64,000 nt of DNA, from the NCBI GenBank assembly GCA_024233135.1, contig JACKPZ010000011.1, forward strand, positions 77,820 through 141,819. The letters are read 5' to 3'. This DNA comes from Akkermansiaceae bacterium. Its GTDB lineage: Bacteria; Verrucomicrobiota; Verrucomicrobiia; Verrucomicrobiales; Akkermansiaceae. The notes beneath the pieces are model-generated. The model made no database searches and had not been told where the DNA came from. It saw nothing but the letters and a program-made list of their open reading frames with translations. A program made the position numbers and the translations under genes. Positions 28,447 through 36,544 of the stretch are shown piece after piece; within the stretch, counting starts at the first letter, position 1, and the number at the start of each line of letters is the position of its first letter.

Positions 28447-28547
28447 GATTCGAACCGCGAAACACTCGAAACGACACGAAAGGGAATCGGGTGATGCCGG
28501 AGAATCCCGTTCGAATCTCGTGAACTTTCGTGTCTCTCGTGGTTTCC
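28447..28547. repeat. Family A palindromic intergenic repeat
   Basis: The left arm begins GATTCGAACCGCGAAACAC and the right arm ends TTCGTGTCTCTCGTGGTTTC. It follows the previous unit by about 30 bases, in the gap between the esterase and the ROK kinase. Confidence 0.72.
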
Positions 28548-28581
28548 ACCCTGGAATCCACGTTGGAACGAGCCGCCAATC

Positions 28582-29248
28582 TCAAACCCGGAACCTCGGT
28601 TCCATCCACAAGGCCTCGCCGCCTTCGAGCGCCATGTCGTTGTCGACCCGCCGGATGTCGTCCGGCAGTTGCTGCAGACGCCTCGCCTCACCGCCCCCGA
28701 CGACAATCGAGTCCGGCAGCATCGACTGGCGCAACATCTCCGCGGCGGTGTGGAAATTCTCCTCCCACTTCACGCGGCCGATCTGCTTCCGCTTCGCCTT
28801 CGTCAACTGCGACTCGACGGTCTTGCCCTTCGACCAGCGGAGCTCGCACAACTTCGAGCGCGACCACGTGGTAGTCCGAGATCAGCGCCGATCCGAGCCC
28901 CGTGCCGAGGCTCAGGAACAACATCCGACCGCCTAGGTAACATCCGACCGCCTGCATCGCGGCGTCGTTGATGAGCTTCACCGGCTTGCCGAGTTCCTTC
29001 TCAAAATCGAAGTCCACCCAGCCGTCTCCGAGATTCTTCGGTTCCACCGGGATCCTTCCTCCGGTCACCGGCGCGGGAAACCCCACCGTCACCGCCTCGA
29101 AGTCCCATCCGCCGGCATGTTTCTCCAATCCCGCCAGCAGGTCCTTCGGCGCGAACCCCGGCCCGGAGGCGAACTTCGTCCGGTCCTCCTGACCGCTCAT
29201 CCGCATCTTCACATTCGATCCGCCGATATCGAGAACGAGCACCTTCAT
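28582..29248 (-). pseudogene. ROK-family sugar kinase (polyphosphate glucokinase-like), frameshifted
   Basis: The N-terminal frame from the ATG at 29248 gives about 130 residues with the phosphate-binding DIGGSNVKM motif, LINDAAMQAVG and GTGLGSALI, as in ROK and polyphosphate glucokinases that phosphorylate glucose from ATP or polyphosphate. The C-terminal frame (28582-28851) continues as CELRWSKGKTVESQLTKAKR to PDSIVVGGGEARRL. The join is at about 28848-28856. Removing one T from the TT at 28853-28854 (plus strand) gives HVVALELCELRWSKGK and one protein of ~222 residues. As with the other one-base breaks in the window, a consensus error is likely. Confidence 0.78.
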
Positions 29249-29791
29249 TCGTATCCTCCGGGTTCCCTCCCGGTGTTGACCGACACTCTGGCAGAGCCGT
29301 CCGGACATGGGGAGTCATTTTTCCCCGGTTGGTCCGGATTCCAAGGAACCACCCATCGAACCAATGGGCACGGAGGAAGCGCGAGGCCCGCTTGTAGCGG
29401 CGGACTGCGTCCGTCGATGCGAATGGGCCCTTCACCCGCAGCGACGAAATCCCCGGTAGGGACGAGCCGCCGTGGTCGTCCCTGGAATCCGCCGCATGGC
29501 GGCCAGGATCCCCTCGTGAAACGAAGCGACCTTGCCCCGCCCGAAACGCCGCCCTGCGAGCGACGAAACCCATGGCGCACCCAAAGGCCCGCCATACTGG
29601 ATCTGGCCCGTGATATCAGCCGCCATCCCACGTCTCCGGAATCCTGCCCGAACGACTCCGGATATACGCACTCCAACACGGAAACTCCTTGAAAAACCAA
29701 CGACTTCACCCACCCTTTCTTCCAATCGGCTCGCTGGATATCACCGGCCGAGGTCGTACGAATACCAATGTTCGCCCAAATCAAATTCTCC
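29249..29791. other. Intergenic region with repeat-like sequence
   Basis: In this 540-base gap I see no supported gene. It contains CGGCGGACTGCGTCCGTCG at ~29399, a short palindrome of a kind common in verrucomicrobial intergenic DNA, and several short open frames with proline- and arginine-rich translations that look non-coding. It marks the change to AT-richer DNA on the right. Confidence 0.5.
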
Positions 29792-30568
29792 ATGAAAATA
29801 TCGATGCTAATTTGCTGCTCGGCGATTCTTTCGCCGATTCTCACTCATGCTTTGGAGAAAGAGGATGAAATAACGATGGAAATGAAGCTGCCTGAAGAGA
29901 TGGGCGGAAAAGATCTTAGCATCTCCATAAAGCTTCTGGTCCCAATGACGGTTTGGGGCGCTGGTGGCTCCAGCAATTTCACAGGTGATGGAGAGACGGA
30001 AATCTTTATCGAATATCGCGTAGCTGACGATCATTCCTTCGCTTACACATCAGAAGGGGACCTGTTTGTTGACAACTTCTTTGTACGAAGATGTGATCCG
30101 TCGGATGATCTCCGTTATGGTTACGGGCGTTTCTGGGCAAATGGCAAGCCGTGCGCATTAATGACGCTTAGTGATGAACAAAAACGTCGGCTCTTCGCTG
30201 ATGAATGGCAAAAATCCGAGCAGTTTGCCATCACGCCGTGCAAGCTTTTCTTGGCTCCCTCAGCCGGTTATGGAGGGGGAGAGCGAAAGGCCACAGACGG
30301 CAGTGTCGCTAGCCGTTACGCTCAGGGAATGACTGTAGTTGGATTTAGGCATGGATCCCTGTATCTTCACGGTTTGTGCTATGGAGTGGTTGCCGAGGGC
30401 GATGAGGTCCGAGTCGAATATGGGGTTGTAACGATTAACGGTGCGCTGAGGGCTCCGATTCAGCAACAGCCAAACGAACAAGAAGCAAGCGAACAAGCCG
30501 TCGCTCCGAACCGCTCATTGCCGCCTTCTCAGAAATCAACGCCACCCGCTCGCGGTCCGGAGGACTAA
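29792..30568 (+). CDS. Secreted hypothetical protein in AT-richer DNA
   Basis: This is a 258-residue product with a signal peptide (MKISMLICCSAILSPILTHA). I use the ATG at 29792; one eight codons upstream is possible. The mature part is mixed alpha/beta, with no recognised domain, and has a Gln/Pro-rich disordered tail after ~residue 225. Codon usage differs from its neighbours: many A/T-ending codons, whereas surrounding genes use G/C almost exclusively. This suggests recent acquisition. It is followed by a small membrane protein gene 31 bases downstream with the same composition. Confidence 0.65.
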   Translation: MKISMLICCSAILSPILTHALEKEDEITMEMKLPEEMGGKDLSISIKLLVPMTVWGAGGSSNFTGDGETEIFIEYRVADDHSFAYTSEGDLFVDNFFVRRCDPSDDLRYGYGRFWANGKPCALMTLSDEQKRRLFADEWQKSEQFAITPCKLFLAPSAGYGGGERKATDGSVASRYAQGMTVVGFRHGSLYLHGLCYGVVAEGDEVRVEYGVVTINGALRAPIQQQPNEQEASEQAVAPNRSLPPSQKSTPPARGPED

Positions 30569-30599
30569 AACGTTCGCCAGAAATGGGAAACTCCAGCAC

Positions 30600-30947
30600 A
30601 TGCGTTTAGTTGAACAACATCGCACGCAGACCATTCTGGGCCTCATTCATGTCGGAACCATTTTGTTTGGATCAATTGGCGTTGGCGTCATTCTCAAGGC
30701 GATGGGCTATTCGGATGGCCAAGAGATGGCGCCTCTCGTCGTTTTCGTCCGCAACTGGGGATTTATCTTGATCCTCATTCCAGTCTTCTGGGTCTTGGCC
30801 ACGATATGGATGGAGCTTCATCATTCATGGCATTCCAAAAGGGTGACGCTTGTATCTGGCGTTCTACTGTTGGCTGGGTTGATCTGGTTCTTTGTTCTGA
30901 TGGCAGCTCGGGCAAGTTCGGTCTTGGTCCACATGGGCAATCAATGA
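30600..30947 (+). CDS. Small hypothetical membrane protein
   Basis: This 115-residue protein has three hydrophobic helices (ILGLIHVGTILFGSIGVGVI, WGFILILIPVFWVLATIWM, VTLVSGVLLLAGLIWFFVLM). It is probably an inner-membrane protein of unknown role. Its AT-richer codon use matches the gene upstream, and the two may have arrived together. No homologous family is recognised. Confidence 0.6.
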   Translation: MRLVEQHRTQTILGLIHVGTILFGSIGVGVILKAMGYSDGQEMAPLVVFVRNWGFILILIPVFWVLATIWMELHHSWHSKRVTLVSGVLLLAGLIWFFVLMAARASSVLVHMGNQ

Positions 30948-31041
30948 AAACCAAGGCGTGCAAGTGGGCAGTTGCGATGGTCGGAATCTAATCGTGATCA
31001 ACATCCGCAAGTAGATGGGGTCCTCGCGGATTCACATCCCG

Positions 31042-31232
31042 GGTGCCGGGCAACCAGCGGTTTTTCCTACATCACCCTCATCGCCTCCCGCACCGCGACC
31101 GGCAGGCTGACGCCGCCGTTGCCGCCGAGGCGGTGGTCGATTTCCTCGAGGCGGTGGATGAGGTCGCGGACATCCTTGCGATTGGCGGGGCCGCCGGCGG
31201 CGGCGCAGAAGTGGGTGCGGCAGCCGAAGGGG
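31042..31232. repeat. Left direct repeat flanking the toxin-antitoxin cassette
   Basis: About 190 bases align with 32000-32190, including the last ~55 codons of the YkgJ-type gene and ~25 bases beyond its stop. The two copies differ by scattered substitutions with codon phase kept through the coding part. This is a genuine diverged duplication rather than an assembly artefact. Similarity ends abruptly after GAAGGGGC at 31232. Confidence 0.85.
31067..31232 (-). pseudogene. Truncated duplicate of YkgJ-type gene (3' end only)
   Basis: Reading on the minus strand gives FGCRTHFCAAAGGPANRKDV through VREAMRVM and a stop, matching the C-terminus of the intact gene at 32024-32464. The N-terminal two-thirds, including most cysteines, is missing. 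It cannot be functional on its own. It forms one flank of the toxin-antitoxin cassette. Confidence 0.85.
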
Positions 31233-31243
31233 CATTGGCGGAA

Positions 31244-31275
31244 ATTACGAGACGCGAAATTACGCTTGTCGTAAT
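31244..31275. promoter_or_regulatory. Probable HigA-type operator upstream of toxin gene
   Basis: ATTACG (31259-31264) and CGTAAT (31270-31275) form an inverted repeat with a 5-base spacer, and a third half-site ATTACG lies at 31244-31249. It sits 25-55 bases before the toxin start. Antitoxins of this kind bind such palindromes to repress their own operon. Confidence 0.55.
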
Positions 31276-31299
31276 TCCGGCGCGTGGTAGGTTTTGCCG

Positions 31300-31581
31300 G
31301 TGATCGAAAGCTTCGGCGACACCGAGACGGAACGAGTTTACGGAGGAGAGCGCTCGCGAAAGCTACCCGGTGACATCCAACACCGGGCCAGGCGCAAGCT
31401 TCGTATGATCAATCAGGCTCGTGCGTTGCAGGATCTCTCGGTCCCGCCGGGAAACCGTCTGGAGGCCCTCCAAGGCGACCTTGAGGGTTTTTGGAGCGTC
31501 CGGATCAACCAGCAATGGCGGATCATCTTCCGTTGGGATGATGGCCGGAAGTCTGACGTATCCATCACCGATTACCACTGA
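31300..31581 (+). CDS. higB: HigB-like RelE-superfamily toxin
   Basis: The 93-residue protein matches HigB-type toxins, ribosome-dependent mRNA endonucleases of the RelE/ParE superfamily. Family features seen are the N-terminal IESFGDTETERVYGG, the middle LQDLSVPPGNRLEAL, the central strand FWSVRINQQWRIIFRW and the final DVSITDYH. I start it at GTG 31300; a TTG two codons upstream is also open. The antitoxin gene starts 4 bases after its stop, the toxin-first order typical of hig loci. The pair lies between diverged direct repeats of a YkgJ-type gene end. Confidence 0.92.
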   Translation: MIESFGDTETERVYGGERSRKLPGDIQHRARRKLRMINQARALQDLSVPPGNRLEALQGDLEGFWSVRINQQWRIIFRWDDGRKSDVSITDYH

Positions 31582-31585
31582 ACCA

Positions 31586-31888
31586 ATGAGCAAGAGAGAC
31601 ATGCTACCGCTGATTCATCCGGGTGAGATCCTCCTTGAGGAATTCATTCGACCGATGGACTTGTCGCTTGCAGCGGTTTCGCGAGCTACAGGGATTCCGG
31701 CATCGCGTCTGACGGAGATCACGAAATGCCGGCGGAGCATCACCGCCGAGACCGCATTGCGCCTTGCGAGATTCTTCGGGACAACGGCCGGGTTCTGGGT
31801 CGGTCTCCAAGCGGAACACGATCTGGAGGCGGCGGAGCGGGAGATCGGACCGAAGGTGGATAGGGAAGTAAGCGTATTGGCAAGATGA
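31586..31888 (+). CDS. higA: HigA-like XRE-family antitoxin
   Basis: This 100-residue protein has a helix-turn-helix of the XRE/HigA class: IHPGEILLEEFIRPMDLSLA starts the domain, and the recognition part is VSRATGIPASRLTEITKCRR, followed by TAETALRLARFFGTTAGFWV. It would bind and neutralise the HigB-like toxin and repress the operon, probably at the ATTACG...CGTAAT palindrome upstream. Length and order are normal for the family. A plausible purine-rich ribosome site overlaps the toxin stop. Confidence 0.93.
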   Translation: MSKRDMLPLIHPGEILLEEFIRPMDLSLAAVSRATGIPASRLTEITKCRRSITAETALRLARFFGTTAGFWVGLQAEHDLEAAEREIGPKVDREVSVLAR

Positions 31889-31999
31889 AATGCCAACTGA
31901 GGCGGCGCTGCTAGCCCCGCCGGGATTCCTCACTGCGAGAGACGCTCGGAAGGGCGGTTGACGGGTCGCTTGCAACCGGAGCCCGGGGGTTGATGCAAC

Positions 32000-32190
32000 G
32001 GGCGCCGGGCAACTCTGCATTTCCTACATCACCCGTATCGCCTCCCGCACCGCGACCGGTAGGCTGACGCCGCCGTTGCCGCCGAGGCGGTGGTCGATTT
32101 CCTCAAGGCGGTGGATCAGGTCGCGGACGTCCTTGCGGTTGGCGGGGCCGCCGGCGGCGTCGCAGAAGTGGGTGCGGCAGCCGAAGGGGC
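32000..32190. repeat. Right direct repeat flanking the toxin-antitoxin cassette
   Basis: This is the counterpart of 31042-31232, located at the 3' end of the intact YkgJ-type gene. Confidence 0.85.
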
Positions 32191-32464
32191 GGCCGTCGTA
32201 GATGCGGCAGCGGCCGCTGTCCGGGTGGAGGAAGGGGCAGGAGCCGTCGGTGGGGAGGGGGACATCCTTGCGGCCCGCGGCTTTCCACGCGCGGGCGGCG
32301 ACGAGCGCCTCGCCCCTGGTGAGATAGGGCGTGTGGCCGACGAGACGGAAGCGGCAGCAATCGGCGACTCCGGTGCAGGCGCGGTCGATCGGGCGCGACG
32401 CCCATTCCTGATAGATCGCACGGACCTCGCGGACGGCGTCGTCGGTGGCGGGGTTGCATTTCAT
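32024..32464 (-). CDS. YkgJ-family cysteine cluster protein
   Basis: This 146-residue cytoplasmic protein has the Cys pattern of the YkgJ/UPF0153 (CxxxCxxCC-type) family, here C in RACTGVADCC, CPFLHPDSGRC and GCRTHFC. These cysteines bind zinc or an Fe-S cluster. The RCRIYDGRPFGCRTHFC segment is the family's most conserved part. The biochemical role is unknown. Its 3' end is duplicated ~1 kb downstream on the other side of the toxin-antitoxin pair. Its start lies beside the family A repeat into which IS110 copy 2 has inserted. Confidence 0.85.
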   Translation of the reverse strand: MKCNPATDDAVREVRAIYQEWASRPIDRACTGVADCCRFRLVGHTPYLTRGEALVAARAWKAAGRKDVPLPTDGSCPFLHPDSGRCRIYDGRPFGCRTHFCDAAGGPANRKDVRDLIHRLEEIDHRLGGNGGVSLPVAVREAIRVM

Positions 32465-32481
32465 TCAATCTTCCGCAGTGC

Positions 32482-32558
32482 GAACCACGAAACACACGAG
32501 ATGACACGAAAGGTCAATCGATCGAACGCACCCGTCCGGGATTTCGTGTCCCTTCGTG
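32482..32558. repeat. Family A repeat interrupted by IS110 copy 2
   Basis: The left arm is at 32482-32515 (GCGAACCACGAAACACACG...). The right arm starts at 32538 (GGGATTTCGTGTCCCTTCGTG), is cut by the element, and resumes after it at 34158 with GATTTCGTGGTTTCC. This shows the element used the repeat as its target. Confidence 0.75.
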
Positions 32559-32561
32559 ATG

Positions 32562-32845
32562 GCATGAAGTCATTCAGCAACCGGCGCTGGGCGGACCGCA
32601 AGGTTTGGTTCAACGTCCCTCGCGGAACCCGTGAGTGCTGCAACACGCACGGGTGGCTGAAGGTCCAAATGGTTCGAGAAATGCACTGAGCTCACTGCTC
32701 CATTTCGTGATTGAACCTTGGCGGAAAGCACCATCGTGGGGCGCAAGACCCCGAATGCCTGACTGCAACCTTCCGTCCGTGACCTGACAGAACGGCCGCC
32801 CGCGCCGGTTGCCTCCACCCTTAACCGGGCCATCGGAGAACGACC
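32562..32845 (+). ncRNA. Candidate bridge RNA region of IS110 copy 2
   Basis: This is the same non-coding left end as in copy 1, with both stem-loops and the TTTCGTG segment that matches the sequence at the insertion point. Apart from one extra C near its end it appears identical, which contrasts with the indel-laden coding part. Confidence 0.48.
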
Positions 32846-34130
32846 ATGAAAAGACAACCAAAGAACCAAAGACATAGAACGTCGAAGACCTCCCGAAGAA
32901 GGCCGGCCGGAGGGCCGAGATCTATTCCGCCCTCCGCCGCCTTCCAAAGGAAGGATCATCGGCTGGACTGCCATCCGGACACCTTCACCGCGGCGGTCTT
33001 CAAGGGACCACCCGCACGATGCCGTCAAGCTCCAGACCCGCCCGGACATGAGTCTCGCGAATTCCTCGCCTGGGCCGCCAGGGGAGTTCACCCGCGACGA
33101 CCTGTTCCTCATGGAAGCCGGTTCCAACAGCTTCGAGATCCACCGCCGCCTTCTCGCGCTGGGCCTGCGCGCCGTGGTCATGGAAAGCTGTCATGTCGGC
33201 AAGCACGCCAAAACCTACGCCGACAACGACAAGATGGCCGCCGCCCCGCATCGCCTTGGTTTACCTCCAGGGAAAGGCTCCCTGCGTCTGGGTGCCCGAC
33301 GCCTCACCCGCGAACGCCGCAAGCTGCTCCACGCCCTACACCAAGGCCGTCGAGGACCGCACCGCCGCCACCAACTCCCTCAAAGGCTACCTCAACCAGT
33401 TCACCATCCGCACCGGCCGCCGGACCCTCGAAACCCCGGCCACCGAAAAATGGGTGCTCAGCCAGCGCGACTGGACCCCGCTCCAACTCGAGAGTTGCTC
33501 GCCGGCTACTATCGGAACCTCCGTTTCCAGAGCGAGCGCCGCAAGGTGCTGCAACGCCTCATCGGCCGGCAGATCTGCGCCGAGCCGCTCATGCTGCGCT
33601 GCATGAAACTGCTGGGCATCAGCCAGATCAACGCGTTCGCCCTGCTCGCCATCATCGGCGACGTGCGGCGCTTCGAACGGCCAGAAAAGCTCGTCGCCTA
33701 CATCGGCCTCAATCCCGGCCAGCGCGAAGAGCGGCAGCCGCGGCAAGCACGTCAAACTCGGCATCGGCAAGCGCGGCCGCGGCGACGCGCCACCTCCTTG
33801 TGCAGGGGAGCGCACGCGGTCCTGCGGACGGGCAAGGCCACCCCCCTTGGGGCAATGGGGCTGGAAGATCTTCGCGCGGCGCGCGCAACCGCAACGTCGC
33901 CGTGACCGCCGTCGCACGCAAGCTTGTCGTCCAGGTCTGGCACCTGCTCACCGGCAACCCGCCCGCAGCCTTGGGAAGCTGACAAGAGCTTCGCCACCAA
34001 GCTCAAGAAGCTCACCATCATGCTCGGCAAAAGCCTCCGGGCCGATCTCGGCTTGCCATCCAAGGTCGATGCCTGCGTTGAGCACCTTGAATCCCAAATC
34101 CTTGCGAAAACAATTTTCAGCACCGCCTGA
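32846..34130 (+). pseudogene. IS110-family transposase, frameshifted (copy 2)
   Basis: This is the same recombinase as copy 1, and again the frame is broken repeatedly (around 33050, 33250, 33310, 33455, 33490, 33725 and 33790). Useful stretches are FLMEAGSNSFEIHRRLLALG, ESCHVGKHAKTYADNDKMAA, EKLVAYIGLNPGQRE and the last ~70 residues from KLVVQVWHLLTGNPPAALG. At several sites this copy has the correct frame where copy 1 does not, and the reverse. A composite of both gives an uninterrupted protein. Two independent decays would be expected to show substitutions too, so I suspect poor consensus in a repeated sequence. Confidence 0.85.
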
Positions 34131-34188
34131 ACTAAAGCTTGAATGACTACATGCCTGGATTTCGTGGTTTCCGGATTCCCCGTTTCTC

Positions 34189-34723
34189 TCACTTCCCGAG
34201 CGCCTTCTCGATGGCCGCGACGACCTCCTTGCTGTCGGGTTTCTGGCGCGGCTCGAAGCGGATGATCGCCTGGCCGTCCTTGCCGATGAGGAATTTGCCG
34301 AAGTTCCACTTCACCTCGCCGGGAAACGCGCCGTCCTTGCCGGTGAGCGCTGTGTAGAGCGGGTGCTGGTCGTCGCCCTTGACGTGGATTTTCTCCATCA
34401 GCGGGAAGGTGACGTCGAATTTCGTTTTGCAGAAGGTCTGGATCTCCTCGGCACTGCCGGGTTCCTGATTAGCGAAGTCGTTGCAGGGGAAACCGATGAC
34501 GGTGAAACCTTGTTCGCCGTATTTTTTCTGCAGCGCCTCGAGCGCCTCGTATTGGGGAGTGAGCCCGCATTTCGACGCGGTGTTGACGATGAGGACCACC
34601 TTGCCCTTGTAGTCGGCGAGTGAGGTTTTTCTTGCCGTCGATGGTCTGGAACGGGATGGACGTCAGGTCGGCGGCGTGGACCGGCAACGAGGCCGAGGCG
34701 AAGAGCAGGCTGAGGAGTTTCAC
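34189..34723 (-). pseudogene. Exported glutathione peroxidase, frameshifted
   Basis: The 84-residue first frame gives a signal peptide (LLSLLFASASLPVHAADL) and SIPFQTIDGKK. The second frame, to 34189, gives VVLIVNTASKCGLTPQYEAL, the peroxidatic Cys in ASKCGLT, the FPCNDFANQEPG motif and WNFGKFLI, all hallmarks of thiol-type glutathione peroxidases that reduce peroxides. The break is in the TTTTT run at 34626-34630. With four T the text reads IDGKKTSLADYKGKVVLIVN and a ~177-residue protein results. The signal peptide places it in the periplasm. The break is a probable consensus error. Confidence 0.85.
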
Positions 34724-34797
34724 GATCGCGAAACTAGCCGCGGCTGCGGCCGAAGCAACCAGGAATTCGGGTGGACGGAAAGCGGTGGCGAGAGTTC

Positions 34798-34905
34798 AAG
34801 GAGGGCGATGCATGATCGCCCATGCCCTGAGCTGGCAATGGAAGGAGCGAAAGCACGATCCATTGACCACGCATGGGCATCGGCGGACGCGTTCCGCCGC
34901 TCCTT
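34798..34905 (+). repeat. Family D intergenic repeat, copy 1
   Basis: AAGGAGGGCGATGCATGATCGCCC at the left and CATCGGCGGAC...CCGCTCCTT at the right match, in inverted orientation, the region 44256-44362. The core GGCGATGCATGATCGCC is nearly palindromic. Confidence 0.65.
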
Positions 34906-35002
34906 GACGGTCACGACTTTCCGATGCCCCCCCCGGGAATCCGCCGAAAACCCGGCGTTTCCTCGAAAAGCCGACAAGACTCGATCCGCTAGCATCCGGC
35001 AC

Positions 35003-36249
35003 ATGGAAACGAAACGCGTGTGCATCGTCGGCGGCGGGGTGATCGGGCTGTGCTCGGCATACTACGCGCTGAAGCGCGGCTGCCAGGTGACGGTGTTGCA
35101 GCGCGAGGACGAAGGCGGCAACAACTGCTCGATGGGCAACGCGGGCATGGTTGTGCCCAGCCATTTCATTCCTCTCGCCGCGCCGGGCATGATCGCCAAG
35201 GGCTTGCGCTGGATGATGAATCCGGAAAGCCCGTTCTTCGTCCGCCCGCGCATCGACCCGGCGCTCGCCCGCTGGGGGTGGATCTTCCACCGTCACTCGA
35301 CGCACAAGCACGTCGCGAACTCGCGCGAGCTGCTGCGCGACCTGAGCCTCGAAAGCCGGCGCTTGTTCGGCGAGCTGGAGGCGGAGGAGTCCTTCGGCCT
35401 CGCGCAGCGCGGGCTGCTGATGCTGTGCAACACGCGGAAGGGTCTCGATGAGGAGGCGGAAACGGCGCACGCCGCCCATGAGATCGGCCTGCAAGCCGAG
35501 GTGCTCGACGCGAAACAAAGCGCCGCGCTCGATCCGGACATCACCATGGACATCACGGGCTCCGTGTATTTCCGCAGGACTGCCATCTGGATCCATCGCG
35601 GTTCATGGAGTCGATGAAGCGCCGGGTGAAGGACCTCGGCGCGACGATCGAGACCGGAGTATCCATCGACCGCATCGACACGCGCGGCGGCAAGGTGGTT
35701 TCCGTTTCCGGCGGCGGCAGGACATTCGAGGCGGATGAATTCGTCATCGCCTGCGGGTCGTGGACGGCCAAGCTGTTGAAGACCGCGGGCGTGAACCTCC
35801 CGTTGCAGGCCGGCAAGGGCTACTCGCTCACCCTGCCGAATCCGCCCGAGCTGCCGCAACTCTGCTCGATCTTCGTCGAGGCCAAGGTCGCCATCACGCC
35901 GATGGGCGCCAAGCTCCGCTTCGGTGGCACGATGGAGGTCGGCGGGCTCGACCTCTCGGTCCACCAACGCCGCGTGCACGGCATCGTGAAGTCGGTGAAC
36001 TCGTATTTCCCGAAGTTCACCGAGCGCGACTTCGATGGCGTCGAGCCTTGGGCCGGCCTGCGTCCCGTGTCACCGGACGGCATTCCCTACGTCGGAAAAC
36101 TCAAAGCCCTGCCGAACCTAACAGCCGCCACCGGCCACGCGATGATGGGGCTGAGCCTCGGCCCCGTCACCGGCCGCCTCGTCGCGGACCTGATCACCGG
36201 CGACGAACCGTTCCGCCCGATCGGACAGATGGCGGTGGAGAGGTTCTAA
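35003..36249 (+). pseudogene. FAD-dependent D-hydroxyproline dehydrogenase (DadA-like), frameshifted
   Basis: The ~415-residue enzyme starts with a dinucleotide-binding motif (VCIVGGGVIGLCSAYYA, Gly13-x-Gly pattern). Residues ~40-200 are in the first frame, and the FAD/C-terminal domain (FEADEFVIACGSWTAKLLKT to ATGHAMMGLSLGPVTGRLVA) is in another. Adding one C to CC at ~35571 yields GSVYFPQDCHLDPSRFMESM and one continuous protein. DAO-type enzymes like this oxidise cis-4-hydroxy-D-proline to pyrroline-4-hydroxy-2-carboxylate. The assignment to hydroxyproline rests on the neighbours: epimerase, deaminase, semialdehyde dehydrogenase and regulator. Probable consensus error. Confidence 0.82.
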
Positions 36250-36282
36250 CAGGAATTCCGGAAGGAAAACCACATCCCGGAT

Positions 36283-36540
36283 GGGAAACCACGAAAAACA
36301 CGAAATGACACGAAAGTTGGGATGCTTGTGCCGAAGGGCCAGGACTGCCTCATAGTGAGCATTCTGGTTGTGGAATGACTTCGAAATCAGGCGGAGGAAA
36401 GACGGGACCCGTGGTTCGCAGGCTGTTGTCAAAGCGAGGTAGCCCTGCCGAAGGGCCTCATCATCCGCAAGATGAGTTGTCGTGAAATCCCACCGCGATG
36501 GATTTCGTGAAATTTCGTGTCTTTCGTGGTTCGAATCCCC
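36283..36540. repeat. Family A palindromic intergenic repeat, long-spacer form
   Basis: The left arm at 36283-36316 (GGGAAACCACGAAAAACACG...) and the right arm at 36500-36540 (...TTTCGTGTCTTTCGTGGTTCG) are separated by ~180 bases. The spacer holds two copies of GCCGAAGGGC. It fills the gap between the dehydrogenase and the AraC regulator. Confidence 0.72.
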
Positions 36541-36544
36541 GTTT

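Larger units (their letters stand above)
32553..34157 (+). mobile_element. IS110-family insertion sequence, copy 2
   Basis: This 1,605-base direct-orientation copy of the element is 7.2 kb from copy 1. It has the same ends, sub-terminal inverted repeats and left non-coding region, including TTTCGTGATT at 32703-32712 and the same hairpins. The two copies differ by many one-base indels but few substitutions. It splits a family A palindromic repeat. Homologous recombination between the copies would delete the segment between them. Confidence 0.88.

Noticed and set aside
29117..29692. Plus-strand open frame of ~190 codons after the ROK kinase
   Set aside because: It starts inside the kinase gene on the opposite strand, has a Pro/Arg-rich translation without domain, and crosses repeat-like sequence.
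31043..31303. Open frame on the plus strand before the toxin (Ala/Gly-rich)
   Set aside because: It is the antisense of the truncated YkgJ duplicate; the minus strand has the recognisable protein sequence.
25351..34157. A composite transposon bounded by the IS110 copies
   Set aside because: IS110 elements do not normally move intervening DNA as a unit, and the two copies sit in separate native repeats with different flanks. They more likely arrived independently.
36524..36540. GGTTCGAATCCCC and similar, resembling a tRNA T-arm
   Set aside because: It is the end of a family A repeat arm; no acceptor, D-arm or anticodon pairing is present nearby. The similar GTTCGAATCTCG at 28509 is also part of that repeat.
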